Positions 53,546 through 61,993 of a DNA stretch of 64,000 bases are shown here, one piece after another. The notes under the pieces were generated by a model. It worked only from the letters and a program-made list of their open reading frames with translations, was not told the origin of the DNA and did not search any database. This DNA comes from Butyrivibrio hungatei NK4A153 (GTDB lineage Bacteria; Bacillota; Clostridia; Lachnospirales; Lachnospiraceae). The DNA lies in assembly GCF_000424465.1 (NCBI RefSeq), contig NZ_AUJY01000002.1, positions 124,001 through 188,000 of the forward strand, written 5' to 3'. The position numbers were made by a program, and so were the translations under genes. How positions within the stretch are numbered: the first letter of the stretch is position 1; every line of letters starts with the position of its first letter.

Positions 53546-55111
53546 ATGTTGCAGTTAAAAAAAATATTAAACAGCAGTATTTCTGTACTTTTTCGAATTC
53601 TTATTATAGTAGCATTGTTTTTTATCCTGATATCAACGTTTATCCCTTACAATGAATATTTTAAAAGAAATCTTGTTTTGGGGAACGCCATTTTGATGCT
53701 ATTTGGAATCATATTGTTTTCTTTATTGTATTGGTGCTTTGAGCGTTTTGATTTTCAAAGATTCAAAATTAAAAGCGGCGTCATTCTTATAGTTCTTTTT
53801 GTTGTTCAGGTGATAATCGCTCTATGTTCGATGTATGGAACCGGATGGGATGCGGGAACGCTTACCGAAGATGCATATAATCTGGCGGTTGGAAATTCTT
53901 TTGAGCCGGGATATTACTCGCATTACACCAATAACATGCTTTCACTGGTTATATATGCCAAACTGTTTTCATTAGCTACGCATATCGGATTATCTTCTTA
54001 TATATCCGCTTACGGATTTTGTGTGGTATTTAATTGCATTGTTTATTACTGTGTGGGACTGCTTCTTGCCGATAGTATATACAAGCTGACGGGCGATAAG
54101 AAAATGCGGTCGTTGGGATTCTTGGTATGTTATGTATTCGTATGTATCTCACCTTGGAATTTTGTATTATATACGGACTCATTGGGGATTATCTTCCCGG
54201 TGTTTGTGTTGTGGATATACCTATCTATTAATGAGAACTCTGTAAAAAAAACAATCATAAAGTGGATAGTGCTGCTTCTTGTCTCGATAATCGGTTTTCA
54301 TATCAAAGCGGAATCGCTGATAATGCTGATTGCAATTGTTATAGCACATTCCGTTTATGTGCTTGTTGAAAATAAGGGAGTGGAAATTGTTAAAAAGCTT
54401 GTTCCGATAATACTTATATTGGTACTTCTGGTGCCTGCATTTAAACTGGGAAGTTATTCCGTGATCAAGACTTTTGAAAGTGAAACGGGAATGGAACATG
54501 ATCGGGAAAAGAGCTTTTCAATGTTTCACTGGCTGATGATCGGTATGAATGTTGATTCTGACGGTACGTTTAACGGCGAGGATGATAACTTTTCACATTA
54601 TATTTCCGATAGAGAAGAGCGTGTGTCACAAAATAAAAAGGTTATAAAGAAACGTTTGAAAGAAATGGGTCCCGGCGGATTTTGTGAATTGATGATCCAT
54701 AAACTTATTTTAAATTACAATGACGGTTCTTTCGGAAACGGCCTTGACGGAGAAGGATTTATTACCGATAAGTTTTCGGAGGATACACCGGCGAATTCAG
54801 GAATCAGATTTTTTTACAGACCGGATCATAAAGGCTTTCCGGTTTATCTGAATCTTACGCAGCTTATGTGGCTTGGAATTCTTTTCTTTAGTCTGTTTAT
54901 AAAAAATGAATGGAATTATCGTTTTATTATGCTGAGTATTATAGGCTTATCTGCCTTTGTTATGTTGTTTGAGGCGCAGCCGAGGTATCTGATTGTTTTT
55001 GCTCCGATATATGTCATTACCGGAATTCTTGGTATGAGTAATTTTTTTGATATTGCAAAGAAGATGGAGTATCTTACTAAATTAAAAAGTATCGTGAATA
55101 AAAGAAAATAA
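53546..55111 (+). CDS. GT-C type membrane glycosyltransferase-like protein
   Basis: A 521-residue protein with about eleven membrane segments. After TM3, the loop GTGWDAGTLTEDAYNLAVG (WDAGT at 101-105) carries acidic residues where GT-C enzymes coordinate their lipid-linked sugar donor; SHYTNNML follows. A soluble region of about 110 residues lies between TM segments (about 315-425). It may transfer sugars to the cell wall or to proteins; the donor is unknown. It has its own terminator. Confidence 0.7.
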   Translation: MLQLKKILNSSISVLFRILIIVALFFILISTFIPYNEYFKRNLVLGNAILMLFGIILFSLLYWCFERFDFQRFKIKSGVILIVLFVVQVIIALCSMYGTGWDAGTLTEDAYNLAVGNSFEPGYYSHYTNNMLSLVIYAKLFSLATHIGLSSYISAYGFCVVFNCIVYYCVGLLLADSIYKLTGDKKMRSLGFLVCYVFVCISPWNFVLYTDSLGIIFPVFVLWIYLSINENSVKKTIIKWIVLLLVSIIGFHIKAESLIMLIAIVIAHSVYVLVENKGVEIVKKLVPIILILVLLVPAFKLGSYSVIKTFESETGMEHDREKSFSMFHWLMIGMNVDSDGTFNGEDDNFSHYISDREERVSQNKKVIKKRLKEMGPGGFCELMIHKLILNYNDGSFGNGLDGEGFITDKFSEDTPANSGIRFFYRPDHKGFPVYLNLTQLMWLGILFFSLFIKNEWNYRFIMLSIIGLSAFVMLFEAQPRYLIVFAPIYVITGILGMSNFFDIAKKMEYLTKLKSIVNKRK

Positions 55112-55117
55112 AAAAAA

Positions 55118-55151
55118 CTCGGACATTTTATGGTAAATGTCCGAGCTTTTT
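55118..55151. terminator. Bidirectional terminator between the glycosyltransferase-like and aminotransferase genes
   Basis: CTCGGACATTT (55118-55128) pairs with AAATGTCCGAG (55135-55145) across six bases, with CTTTTTCG after and AAAAAAA before, giving T tails for both strands. Confidence 0.9.
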
Positions 55152-55165
55152 CGTATGGTGTGAAA

Positions 55166-56452
55166 TTATGCTTTGGCTAATATCAGTTTTTCTAAGTATG
55201 CGATCCTTGCACATACTGTAAAGATGTCTGCAGCCTGCTCAAGTTCTTCAAGAGGCGGAAGTGAAGGAGCAAATCTTATTACGGAATCCATAGGATCCAT
55301 GTGATAAGGGAAAGGTGCTCCTGCAGGAGTTAAGATGACACCTGCTTCTTTTGCAAGCTCAACGATACGTGAAGCAGTACCCTTTGGAGCTTCATAAGTG
55401 ATAAAATAACCACCCTTTGGAGAAGTCCATGTTCCGCAACCTGTATCACCGAGATCTCGTTCCATAGTCTTGATGACCATCTCGAATTTAGGTCTTAAGA
55501 TCTTGGCATGCTTTTTCATGTGCTCATCTACGGATTCAACATCCATGAAGTATCTTGCATGACGAAGCATGTTGATCTTATCGAATCCAATAGTCTGAAC
55601 AGTGAGAGTTTTCTTAAGTTCCTGTCTGTTTGCGTTGTTGCAGGCAATGGCAGCGATTCCGCCACCTGCAAATGTGATTTTTGAAGTTGAAGCGAATTCA
55701 AAGGCAAGGCTTGGATTATCTGCTTCTTCACATTCATGAAGGATATTTAAGATCTTGCATTTTTCTTTATATAAGTGATGTACTGCGTAAGCGTTGTCCC
55801 AGAAGATTCTGAAATCTTTTGCTGCAGGCTTAAGGTTAGCCATGCGACGAACAACTTCATCCGAATAAACAATTCCCTGAGGGTTTGAATATTTCGGAAC
55901 GCACCAGATTCCCTTGATCGAGTCATCCTTTGATACGAGATCTTCGATCATATCCATATCAGGACCGTCTTCGTTCATGGGGATGTTTATCATCTCAAAT
56001 CCGAAATGCTGTGTTATGGCAAAGTGTCTGTCATATCCCGGTACAGGGCAGAGCCACTTAACTTTATCAAGCTTGCACCAAGGTGTGCAGCCGCCAAAAC
56101 CAAACATATATCCGCGCGCAACGGTATCAAACATTATATTTAAGGAAGAGTTACCGCAAACGATAACCTGCTCGGGCTGACAGTCCATTATTTCGGCCAT
56201 CAGATGCTGAGCCTCAACGATACCTTCCAAACAACCATAGTTTCTTGTTTCAACACCATTCATGCATCTCATTAAAGACTTACCGTCTAAGATATCAAAA
56301 ATAGGCATAGAAAGATTGAGCTGCTCAACAGAAGGCTTTCCGCGGCTCATATCGAGCTTGAGGCCTTTGGCTTGCCACTTTTTGTACTCGTTTGAAAGAA
56401 CTTCTTTCTCTTTAATTAATTCATCTTGTGACAGTTCACTGTATTTTTTCAT
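55166..56452 (-). CDS. Type Ic aspartate aminotransferase
   Basis: A 428-residue PLP transaminase of the MocR-like aspartate aminotransferase subgroup Ic. Landmarks: LDMSRGKPSVEQLNLS, WCVPKYSNPQGIVYS, DNAYAVHHLY and the PLP lysine in FASTSKITFAGGG. It interconverts aspartate and oxaloacetate, linking nitrogen and central carbon metabolism. Ribosome site AGGGGATTG before the ATG. Monocistronic, facing away from a candidate small RNA. Confidence 0.92.
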   Translation of the reverse strand: MKKYSELSQDELIKEKEVLSNEYKKWQAKGLKLDMSRGKPSVEQLNLSMPIFDILDGKSLMRCMNGVETRNYGCLEGIVEAQHLMAEIMDCQPEQVIVCGNSSLNIMFDTVARGYMFGFGGCTPWCKLDKVKWLCPVPGYDRHFAITQHFGFEMINIPMNEDGPDMDMIEDLVSKDDSIKGIWCVPKYSNPQGIVYSDEVVRRMANLKPAAKDFRIFWDNAYAVHHLYKEKCKILNILHECEEADNPSLAFEFASTSKITFAGGGIAAIACNNANRQELKKTLTVQTIGFDKINMLRHARYFMDVESVDEHMKKHAKILRPKFEMVIKTMERDLGDTGCGTWTSPKGGYFITYEAPKGTASRIVELAKEAGVILTPAGAPFPYHMDPMDSVIRFAPSLPPLEELEQAADIFTVCARIAYLEKLILAKA

Positions 56453-56591
56453 AAATCAATCCCCTGCAAATTGTATACAAGTATTTTGGTATGTATCTAA
56501 CATATTATTGCAGTATCGTCCTGACAAGTCAAGTATAAATAAGGCATATCGTAAAAGTGCGCAAATGGCGGTGCCCCGAACGGTTGTCTTT

Positions 56592-56600
56592 TGATATAAT
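56592..56600 (+). promoter_or_regulatory. Extended -10 promoter for a candidate small RNA
   Basis: TGATATAAT at 56592-56600 is a perfect extended -10 element (TGnTATAAT). No good -35 is visible, which suits extended -10 promoters. Transcription would begin near 56607. Confidence 0.5.
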
Positions 56601-56606
56601 AAGGAT

Positions 56607-56738
56607 ACTCCTTCGTGACATAGTGCCGGTGACTGCAGGATCATGACGGACAAGTCTCGAAGGAGCCAAAGATAACAGAAAAGAAAAATCATTTCAATTA
56701 AAGACGCTTATTCCTAAAATAGCGAATAAGATTTTTTA
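56607..56738 (+). ncRNA. Candidate structured small RNA
   Basis: Downstream of the promoter, CTCCTTCG (56608-56615) pairs with CGAAGGAG (56658-56665), extended by GAC/GTC, closing a 38-base inner region. About 40 bases of A-rich linker follow, then a terminator, CTTATTC (56707-56713) with GAATAAG (56724-56730) and ATTTTTT. No open frame with a ribosome site is present. The transcript would be about 130 nt. It does not look like 6S, SRP or tmRNA to me. Sequence elements are seen; expression and function are inferred. Confidence 0.5.
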
Positions 56739-56739
56739 G

Positions 56740-57007
56740 CTAGAAAGAAATAAAAAAACACATTGGAATTTGTAGCCGAAACTGAAAGATGTTTAGTGTA
56801 GAATATATTCTTTCTTAAAATATATAATCGAAAACCGGATTGTCGATTCCTGCAAATCGCAATAGCTATTTTCGCTTTTTCGTGTGTTATTTATGTGAAA
56901 AAGTTGTGTTCATTATGTGAATATAATTAAAGGTGAAACTTAATTTAAGTTTTCGAAAAAACGAAAATAATAAAATATCACATTTATTTTTGGAAGGATA
57001 ATTACAA
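56740..57007. other. AT-rich non-coding gap before the histidine phosphatase
   Basis: About 270 bases of very AT-rich sequence. TGTGTTATTTATGTGAAAAA and GTGTTCATTATGTGAATATA are loosely similar tandem segments. The ribosome site of the next gene (TGGAAGGAT) is at the right end. I see no gene or clear regulatory site. Confidence 0.4.
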
Positions 57008-57541
57008 ATGGATCATTTTTATTTTGTACGACATGGGGAAACCATCTGGAACGTTGAAAACAAGATTTGTGGAGCAACTGACATCGCACTGACCGAAAGA
57101 GGGCATGAACAGGCAATCGAGGTTGGACGCATGATCAAGGAAAAGAATATCAAGGCGGATGAGATACTTACTTCCCCATTGATGCGAGCATACGATACGG
57201 CAAAACATATCTCGGAAGTCACCGGTATTCCGGTAAGAGTTGAGCAGAGGCTTATAGAACAGAATTTTGGAATATACGAATCGACGGCCAGAGACGGACT
57301 TGAGTTTCATGAAGCTAAAAAGCACATGGCAAGCCGTTTCAAAACCGGTGAATCAATGATGCAACTGGCTCAGAGAATATATAACCTTCTTGATGATATT
57401 AAGAAAGACGATAAAGAGTATATACTTGTTGCACATAACGGAATCGTAAGGATCGTAGAATCTTATTTCAGGGAAATGGATAACGAAGAATTCTCAAGAT
57501 TTGGGATAAATAATTGCGAGATCAGAAGATATGAATATTGA
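57008..57541 (+). CDS. Histidine phosphatase family protein
   Basis: A 177-residue phosphatase of the phosphoglycerate mutase superfamily. The RHGET signature is at 8-12 with the phosphorylated H9; the second histidine is in VAHNGIVRIV near residue 140. Size and sequence (LTSPLMRAYDTAKHI) suit cobC/PhoE-type phosphatases rather than glycolytic mutase. Substrate unknown. Confidence 0.88.
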   Translation: MDHFYFVRHGETIWNVENKICGATDIALTERGHEQAIEVGRMIKEKNIKADEILTSPLMRAYDTAKHISEVTGIPVRVEQRLIEQNFGIYESTARDGLEFHEAKKHMASRFKTGESMMQLAQRIYNLLDDIKKDDKEYILVAHNGIVRIVESYFREMDNEEFSRFGINNCEIRRYEY

Positions 57542-57567
57542 TATTACGATTAATTAAGCAAAAACAA

Positions 57568-57599
57568 TCCCCTGCAAATCAACACTGATAAGCAGGGGA
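57568..57599. terminator. Bidirectional terminator between the phosphatase and HU genes
   Basis: TCCCCTGC (57568-57575) pairs with GCAGGGGA (57592-57599). It lies 26 bases after the phosphatase stop and 11 bases beyond the HU stop; ATTGTTTTTGC on the minus side is a good T tail for HU. Confidence 0.8.
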
Positions 57600-57609
57600 A
57601 TTGAAATTA

Positions 57610-57894
57610 TTATTTCTTCTTACCGTTAACAGCATCCTTAAGAGCCTTACCAGCCTTGAACTTAGGAACAGTAGCTGCAGGAATCTTAATAGCTGCGCCA
57701 GTCTGAGGATTCTTACCTGTTCTGGCAGCTCTCTTAGCTGTCTCGAAAGTACCAAATCCAACAAGCTGAACTTTGCCCTTTTTCTTGAGTTCCTTAGAAA
57801 CTGCCTCTGTGAAAGCCTTTACAGCCTTCTCAGAATCCTTCTTAGAAAGACCGGTCTCTTTTGCAATAGCATCAACGAGTTCTGTCTTATTCAT
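57610..57894 (-). CDS. hup: HU family DNA-binding protein
   Basis: A 94-residue histone-like protein that bends and compacts DNA. MNKTELVDAIAKETGLSKKD, VQLVGFGTFETAKRAARTG (in parts), and the arm GKNPQTGAAIKIPAATVPKF (its start and end) are canonical for HU. A GAGGGAGG ribosome site precedes it, fitting strong expression. Single gene with a terminator. Confidence 0.96.
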   Translation of the reverse strand: MNKTELVDAIAKETGLSKKDSEKAVKAFTEAVSKELKKKGKVQLVGFGTFETAKRAARTGKNPQTGAAIKIPAATVPKFKAGKALKDAVNGKKK

Positions 57895-58129
57895 GATAAT
57901 ACCTCCCTCAAAATGAGTATTTTAACTACTAATCAAGATTTTACAATGTTTTTATGCGCCTTACAAGAGTTTTGAATCGAAAAAACGCCAAAAATTATAG
58001 TGTTTTTTAGTGCATAATTCTGAAAAGACGCATGATTAAATGGTTTAAAATGAGGGTGAGGCCTTAATGTCAGAGTAATTAACGAAATAAAATAATGATG
58101 TGTCTAAAAGTTGCATTATTTAGGTAAGA

Positions 58130-58978
58130 TTACTCGACGCAGATGAACAAATACTTAAAATACGTGTGGTCTGCTTCTTTATTATATATATTTATAAGAC
58201 TCACGGAAAAAAGATCGGAGCAGGCGGTCAGCTTGTTCCTTTTTATGAATGTAACCATTTTCTTATATGTCTTGTCTATTCCGGAAGTGTTGTGATCGTG
58301 ATAACAACTTATCACTCTTCTGCTCGGAAGAGGGAACGAATCAACATTATCCGCAGGCAAAAAAGACAAAGTTATTATATTGTTATATACGTAATCCCCT
58401 TTTAAAAGATCTTTATAATCGATAGTTACTCCCGAAGGAAATGCGGCAAAAGAAGAGTCTGAACTGGCTTTTGCCAAATGGGCGGAGATATCCTTGGCAA
58501 CATCGGCGGCGTGATAGGAAGAAGATTTATCTTTTACTTTTGTCGATGAAAAACTCATATCAGGAATAGTGTCAAGGAACGGAACACCGGGTTTGCAACC
58601 GTCATATTTTTCCAAGATCCAAAGTCCAAGGTGAAGAGAACTTATCTTTTTATTGATAAGAAATAACTCACGTTGCATATCCAGTATTTTTGAATTTACC
58701 AATTTTGAGATACTTTCTTTACTGGAATTGTGAATGGTAGTGCTTATTTCTTTTATCGAACAACCGGCTTTTCGCATTGTATTTATAAAAAAGAATGAAC
58801 TGATCTGTGATGCCGAATAGTAGTGATAGCCATTGTTTGGATCAACTCGCGGAGTCAAAATATTTTGTTCGTAATAATATCTGAGGGTATCTCTTGTGGT
58901 ACCACATAGTTTTGCAAACGAGCTTACGCTCAGTGAATACTCTAAGTCTTCTTCTTTGAAGTCACTAAATCTTGTCAC
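58130..58978 (-). CDS. MerR family regulator divergent from the fatty acid operon
   Basis: A 282-residue regulator. MerR winged helix at about residues 16-80 (LSVSSFAKLCGTTRDTLRYY, then YHYYSASQISSFFF), a coiled-coil linker at about 90-120 and a 160-residue effector domain of unknown type. A MerR-style promoter lies in the 147-base gap before acpP, so it likely controls the fab operon. In other Firmicutes this place is held by a MarR regulator (FabT) or by FapR. The effector, perhaps an acyl compound, is not known. Confidence 0.85.
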   Translation of the reverse strand: MTRFSDFKEEDLEYSLSVSSFAKLCGTTRDTLRYYYEQNILTPRVDPNNGYHYYSASQISSFFFINTMRKAGCSIKEISTTIHNSSKESISKLVNSKILDMQRELFLINKKISSLHLGLWILEKYDGCKPGVPFLDTIPDMSFSSTKVKDKSSSYHAADVAKDISAHLAKASSDSSFAAFPSGVTIDYKDLLKGDYVYNNIITLSFLPADNVDSFPLPSRRVISCYHDHNTSGIDKTYKKMVTFIKRNKLTACSDLFSVSLINIYNKEADHTYFKYLFICVE

Positions 58979-59020
58979 AGAAACCTCCTTAAAAATGATA
59001 AAAAAATATCAAAAAGACAC

Positions 59021-59051
59021 TTGACCTGGGGGTAACACCCAAGTTTATTGT
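59021..59051 (+). promoter_or_regulatory. MerR-type promoter of the fatty acid operon
   Basis: TTGACC (59021-59026) and TATTGT (59046-59051) are separated by 19 bases, the long spacer typical of MerR-activated promoters. The spacer contains the dyad GGGGGTAACACCC (GGGT/ACCC arms at 59029-59040), where MerR proteins bind and untwist the DNA. It points at acpP and lies 75 bases before its start codon. Confidence 0.75.
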
Positions 59052-59125
59052 AACAGAGAATTAAGTTTTCACAATCCTATTTTCAGAAAATAGGAAAAAT
59101 AATTAGGAAAAGGGAGAAAAAAAAC

Positions 59126-59347
59126 ATGAAAGATGTAAAAGCAACAATTGTACGTATAATCGCAGAGTACCTTGATAAGGAGGAGTCAGAGATCAAGACA
59201 ACTGATACTTTTACAGAAATCGGACTTGATTCACTCGACATCATGGAACTTGTAATGCAGATGCAGGAAGAACTTGATTGCAAGATCGAACTTTCTCAGG
59301 AAATCACAACAATTGACAAGCTTGCGGAGCTTATTGAAAAGCAGTGA
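59126..59347 (+). CDS. acpP: Acyl carrier protein
   Basis: A 73-residue acidic carrier of growing fatty acyl chains. The phosphopantetheine serine is S36 in GLDSLDIMELV. It starts the type II fatty acid operon and has an AAAAGGGAG ribosome site. Length and charge are normal. Confidence 0.94.
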   Translation: MKDVKATIVRIIAEYLDKEESEIKTTDTFTEIGLDSLDIMELVMQMQEELDCKIELSQEITTIDKLAELIEKQ

Positions 59348-59368
59348 TCCGCTTGGAGGACTAAGAAG

Positions 59369-60298
59369 ATGGAAAAAAATCCTGTTTGCGAAATGCTTGG
59401 GATTGAATACCCAGTAATACAAGGTGGAATGGCTTGGATTGCCGATGCAAAGCTTGCCGCAGCAGTTTCGAATGCCGGTGGGCTTGGACTTATCGCTGCG
59501 ATGAACTCAAACGGCGAACAGTTAAGGGCTCAGATAAAAGAGGCCAAAAAGCTTACAGATAAGCCCTTTGGAGTAAATCTGATGCTGATGAGCCCATTTA
59601 TTGAAGAGGCTGTGGATGTTGTATGTGAAGAAGGTATTTCAGTTGTTACCACAGGAGCAGGAAATCCTTCGAAATACATGGAAAAGCTTAAAGGCGCAAA
59701 TATAAAGGTCATCTGTGTTGTTGCCAGTGTTGCACTTGCCGTAATGGTTGAACGTATGGGCGCAAGCGCTGTTATCGCGGAAGGATGCGAATCAGGCGGA
59801 CACGTCGGAGAGACAACGACCATGGCACTTGTACCTCAGGTTGTAGATGCGGTAAACATCCCTGTTATCGCTGCAGGCGGAATTGCCGACGGAAGAGGAA
59901 TGGCTGCAGCATATATGCTTGGAGCAAAGGCTGTACAGATGGGAACAAGATTCCTTACAGCAAAAGAGTGTGGTGTGCATGAAAACTATAAGGAGAAAGT
60001 CCTTAGTGCAAAAGACAGAGACACGATAGTAACAGGAAAGTCTCTCGGTCATCCCGTAAGAGCTTTGAAGAACAGAATGACAAGAGATTTTCAGGCAAAA
60101 GAGCTTGATCCCAATACTACAAGTGAAGAGCTTGAAGCAATGGGCGCAGGCGCACTTAGAAAAGCAGCTATAGACGGAGACGTAAAGTACGGTTCATGTA
60201 TGTGCGGACAGATTGCCGGACTCGTTAAGAGCGAAGGAACCTGTGAGGAGATCATCAAGAGCATATACAATGAGGCGATGGCACTTATGGGTGCCTGA
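59369..60298 (+). CDS. fabK: Enoyl-ACP reductase II (FabK)
   Basis: A 309-residue FMN flavoprotein that reduces enoyl-ACP with NAD(P)H, replacing FabI. IQGGMAWIADAKLAAAVSNA (in part), GCESGGHVGETTTMALVPQV and AAGGIADGRGMAAAYMLGA (in part) are FabK landmarks; the last binds FMN phosphate. Second gene of the operon, 21 bases after acpP. FabK-type enzymes are naturally insensitive to triclosan. Confidence 0.93.
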   Translation: MEKNPVCEMLGIEYPVIQGGMAWIADAKLAAAVSNAGGLGLIAAMNSNGEQLRAQIKEAKKLTDKPFGVNLMLMSPFIEEAVDVVCEEGISVVTTGAGNPSKYMEKLKGANIKVICVVASVALAVMVERMGASAVIAEGCESGGHVGETTTMALVPQVVDAVNIPVIAAGGIADGRGMAAAYMLGAKAVQMGTRFLTAKECGVHENYKEKVLSAKDRDTIVTGKSLGHPVRALKNRMTRDFQAKELDPNTTSEELEAMGAGALRKAAIDGDVKYGSCMCGQIAGLVKSEGTCEEIIKSIYNEAMALMGA

Positions 60299-60323
60299 AA
60301 AGTGGTAGAAAAGTGGAGAAGAT

Positions 60324-61253
60324 ATGAATAAAATCGCATTTTTATTTGCCGGTCAGGGGAGTCAGTACGCCGGAATGGGAAAAGACCTATATGAGAATGT
60401 AACTGAAGTGAAGGAGTTTTTTGACACTGCCGAAACTGTAAGGCCCGGAACGCTCGATCAGATGTTTTCGGGAACGGAAGAGGAGCTGAAAAGAACAGAG
60501 AACACGCAGCCGTGTCTTTTTCTGGCTGATATTGCAAGTGCGATAGCATTGGTAAACAGTGGGGTTGAACCTGATGCGATCGCCGGCTTTTCACTTGGAG
60601 AAGTCGTTGCTATGGGAATGTCCGGAACGCTCGCCAAAGATGATGCGTTCAGACTGGTATGTAAAAGAGGAAAGCTTATGCAGGCAGCTGCAGATGCGCA
60701 GAAAGGCAGCATGATAGCTGTTATGCGAATGGATAAGAGTGAGCTTGAATCATTATGCGATGAATTCGGAGTATATCCTGTCAATTATAACTGCCCGGGA
60801 CAGATTGTTGTTTCCGGGGAGGAAGACAGGATTGAGAAGTTAAAAGAAGCTCTTTCCGAAAAAGGAGTGAGATTCGTGGCACTCGCGGTGGGCGGTCCTT
60901 TCCATACACCGTATATGAAGGAAGCGTCTTTGGGACTACAGGAAGAGATAGGAAACGAAAATCTGTATTCCATAAACGATCCCAAGACTCCGGTATATGC
61001 GAATATGACTGCAAAGCCGTATCCCGATGATAAAGAAGGCATAATCGATACGATTTCGAATCAGATATCAAACAGTGTTAAGTGGGAAGAGACACTTAAC
61101 AATATGGCGGCAGCAGGAATTGACACATTCATAGAGTGTGGCCCCGGAAAAACTCTTTCCGGATTTGTAAAAAGAACTGTTCCCGGAGCAAACATTTATA
61201 ACGTGAGCGATATTGATTCATTGAATAAAGTTGTGGAGGAGCTGAAAAAATAA
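60324..61253 (+). CDS. fabD: Malonyl-CoA:ACP transacylase
   Basis: A 309-residue enzyme loading malonate onto ACP. FLFAGQGSQYAGMG is the N-terminal signature, GFSLGE carries nucleophile S90, and GGPFHTPYM carries the catalytic histidine. Its stop overlaps the fabG start by one base, so translation is coupled. Confidence 0.95.
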   Translation: MNKIAFLFAGQGSQYAGMGKDLYENVTEVKEFFDTAETVRPGTLDQMFSGTEEELKRTENTQPCLFLADIASAIALVNSGVEPDAIAGFSLGEVVAMGMSGTLAKDDAFRLVCKRGKLMQAAADAQKGSMIAVMRMDKSELESLCDEFGVYPVNYNCPGQIVVSGEEDRIEKLKEALSEKGVRFVALAVGGPFHTPYMKEASLGLQEEIGNENLYSINDPKTPVYANMTAKPYPDDKEGIIDTISNQISNSVKWEETLNNMAAAGIDTFIECGPGKTLSGFVKRTVPGANIYNVSDIDSLNKVVEELKK

Positions 61254-61993
61254 TGTTAAAGGGAAAAGTTGCTGTAATCACAGGCGGAACAAGAGGAATA
61301 GGCAACGCAATTGCGAAGAAATACGCAGAGAACGGTGCGAACCTTGCGATAATCGCAACAAAAGATAATGAGAAGGCGCAGGCCGCTATCGAAGAACTTA
61401 AGAAGAACGGTACAGATGTAAAGTTATATCTGTGTGATATAAAGAACGCCGATCAGGTAACTTCTGTATCAGAGGAAATCCTGGCAGACTTCGGCGGAGT
61501 GGACATAGTAGTAAATAATGCCGGAATAACAAGAGACAACTTGCTTCCGGGACTGAGTATTGCGGATATAGACGATGTTATTGACATTAACTTAAAAGGA
61601 ACAATGTATGTAACACGCTCTTTTATCCGTAATTTTATAAAGAGAAAAGGTGGAAACATCATAAATATCAGTTCTGTTGTAGGGCTGATGGGAAATAAAG
61701 GCCAGGCAAACTATGCTGCATCAAAAGCAGGAATAGTAGGTTTTACAAAGACTGTAGCTAAAGAATATGGCAGAAAGAATATAAGATGCAATGCCATCGC
61801 GCCCGGATATATAGCTACCGAGATGACAGCTCAGCTATCCGAAGCTCAGACGGAGGAGCTTAAGAAGCAGCTTCCGCTTGCAAGACTCGGAAAGCCGGAA
61901 GATATCGCTGAACTTGCACTTTTCCTTGCAAGTGACAGATCTTCTTATATCACAGGTGAAGTTATTAAAGTAGATGGAGGAATGTATGTGTAG
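61253..61993 (+). CDS. fabG: 3-Oxoacyl-ACP reductase
   Basis: A 246-residue short-chain dehydrogenase using NADPH. TGGTRGIGNAIAKKYA is the cofactor loop, NNAGITRDNLL and the SSVVG serine, and YAASK with the catalytic Tyr and Lys complete the active site; SDRSSYITGEVIKVDGGMYV (its end) is the family tail. Its start overlaps fabD by one base and its end overlaps the fabF start. Confidence 0.96.
   Translation: MLKGKVAVITGGTRGIGNAIAKKYAENGANLAIIATKDNEKAQAAIEELKKNGTDVKLYLCDIKNADQVTSVSEEILADFGGVDIVVNNAGITRDNLLPGLSIADIDDVIDINLKGTMYVTRSFIRNFIKRKGGNIINISSVVGLMGNKGQANYAASKAGIVGFTKTVAKEYGRKNIRCNAIAPGYIATEMTAQLSEAQTEELKKQLPLARLGKPEDIAELALFLASDRSSYITGEVIKVDGGMYV

Noticed and set aside
58979-59125. FapR or FabT-type operator before acpP
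   Set aside because: The only clear dyad is in a 19-base promoter spacer, which fits MerR, and the adjacent regulator is MerR.
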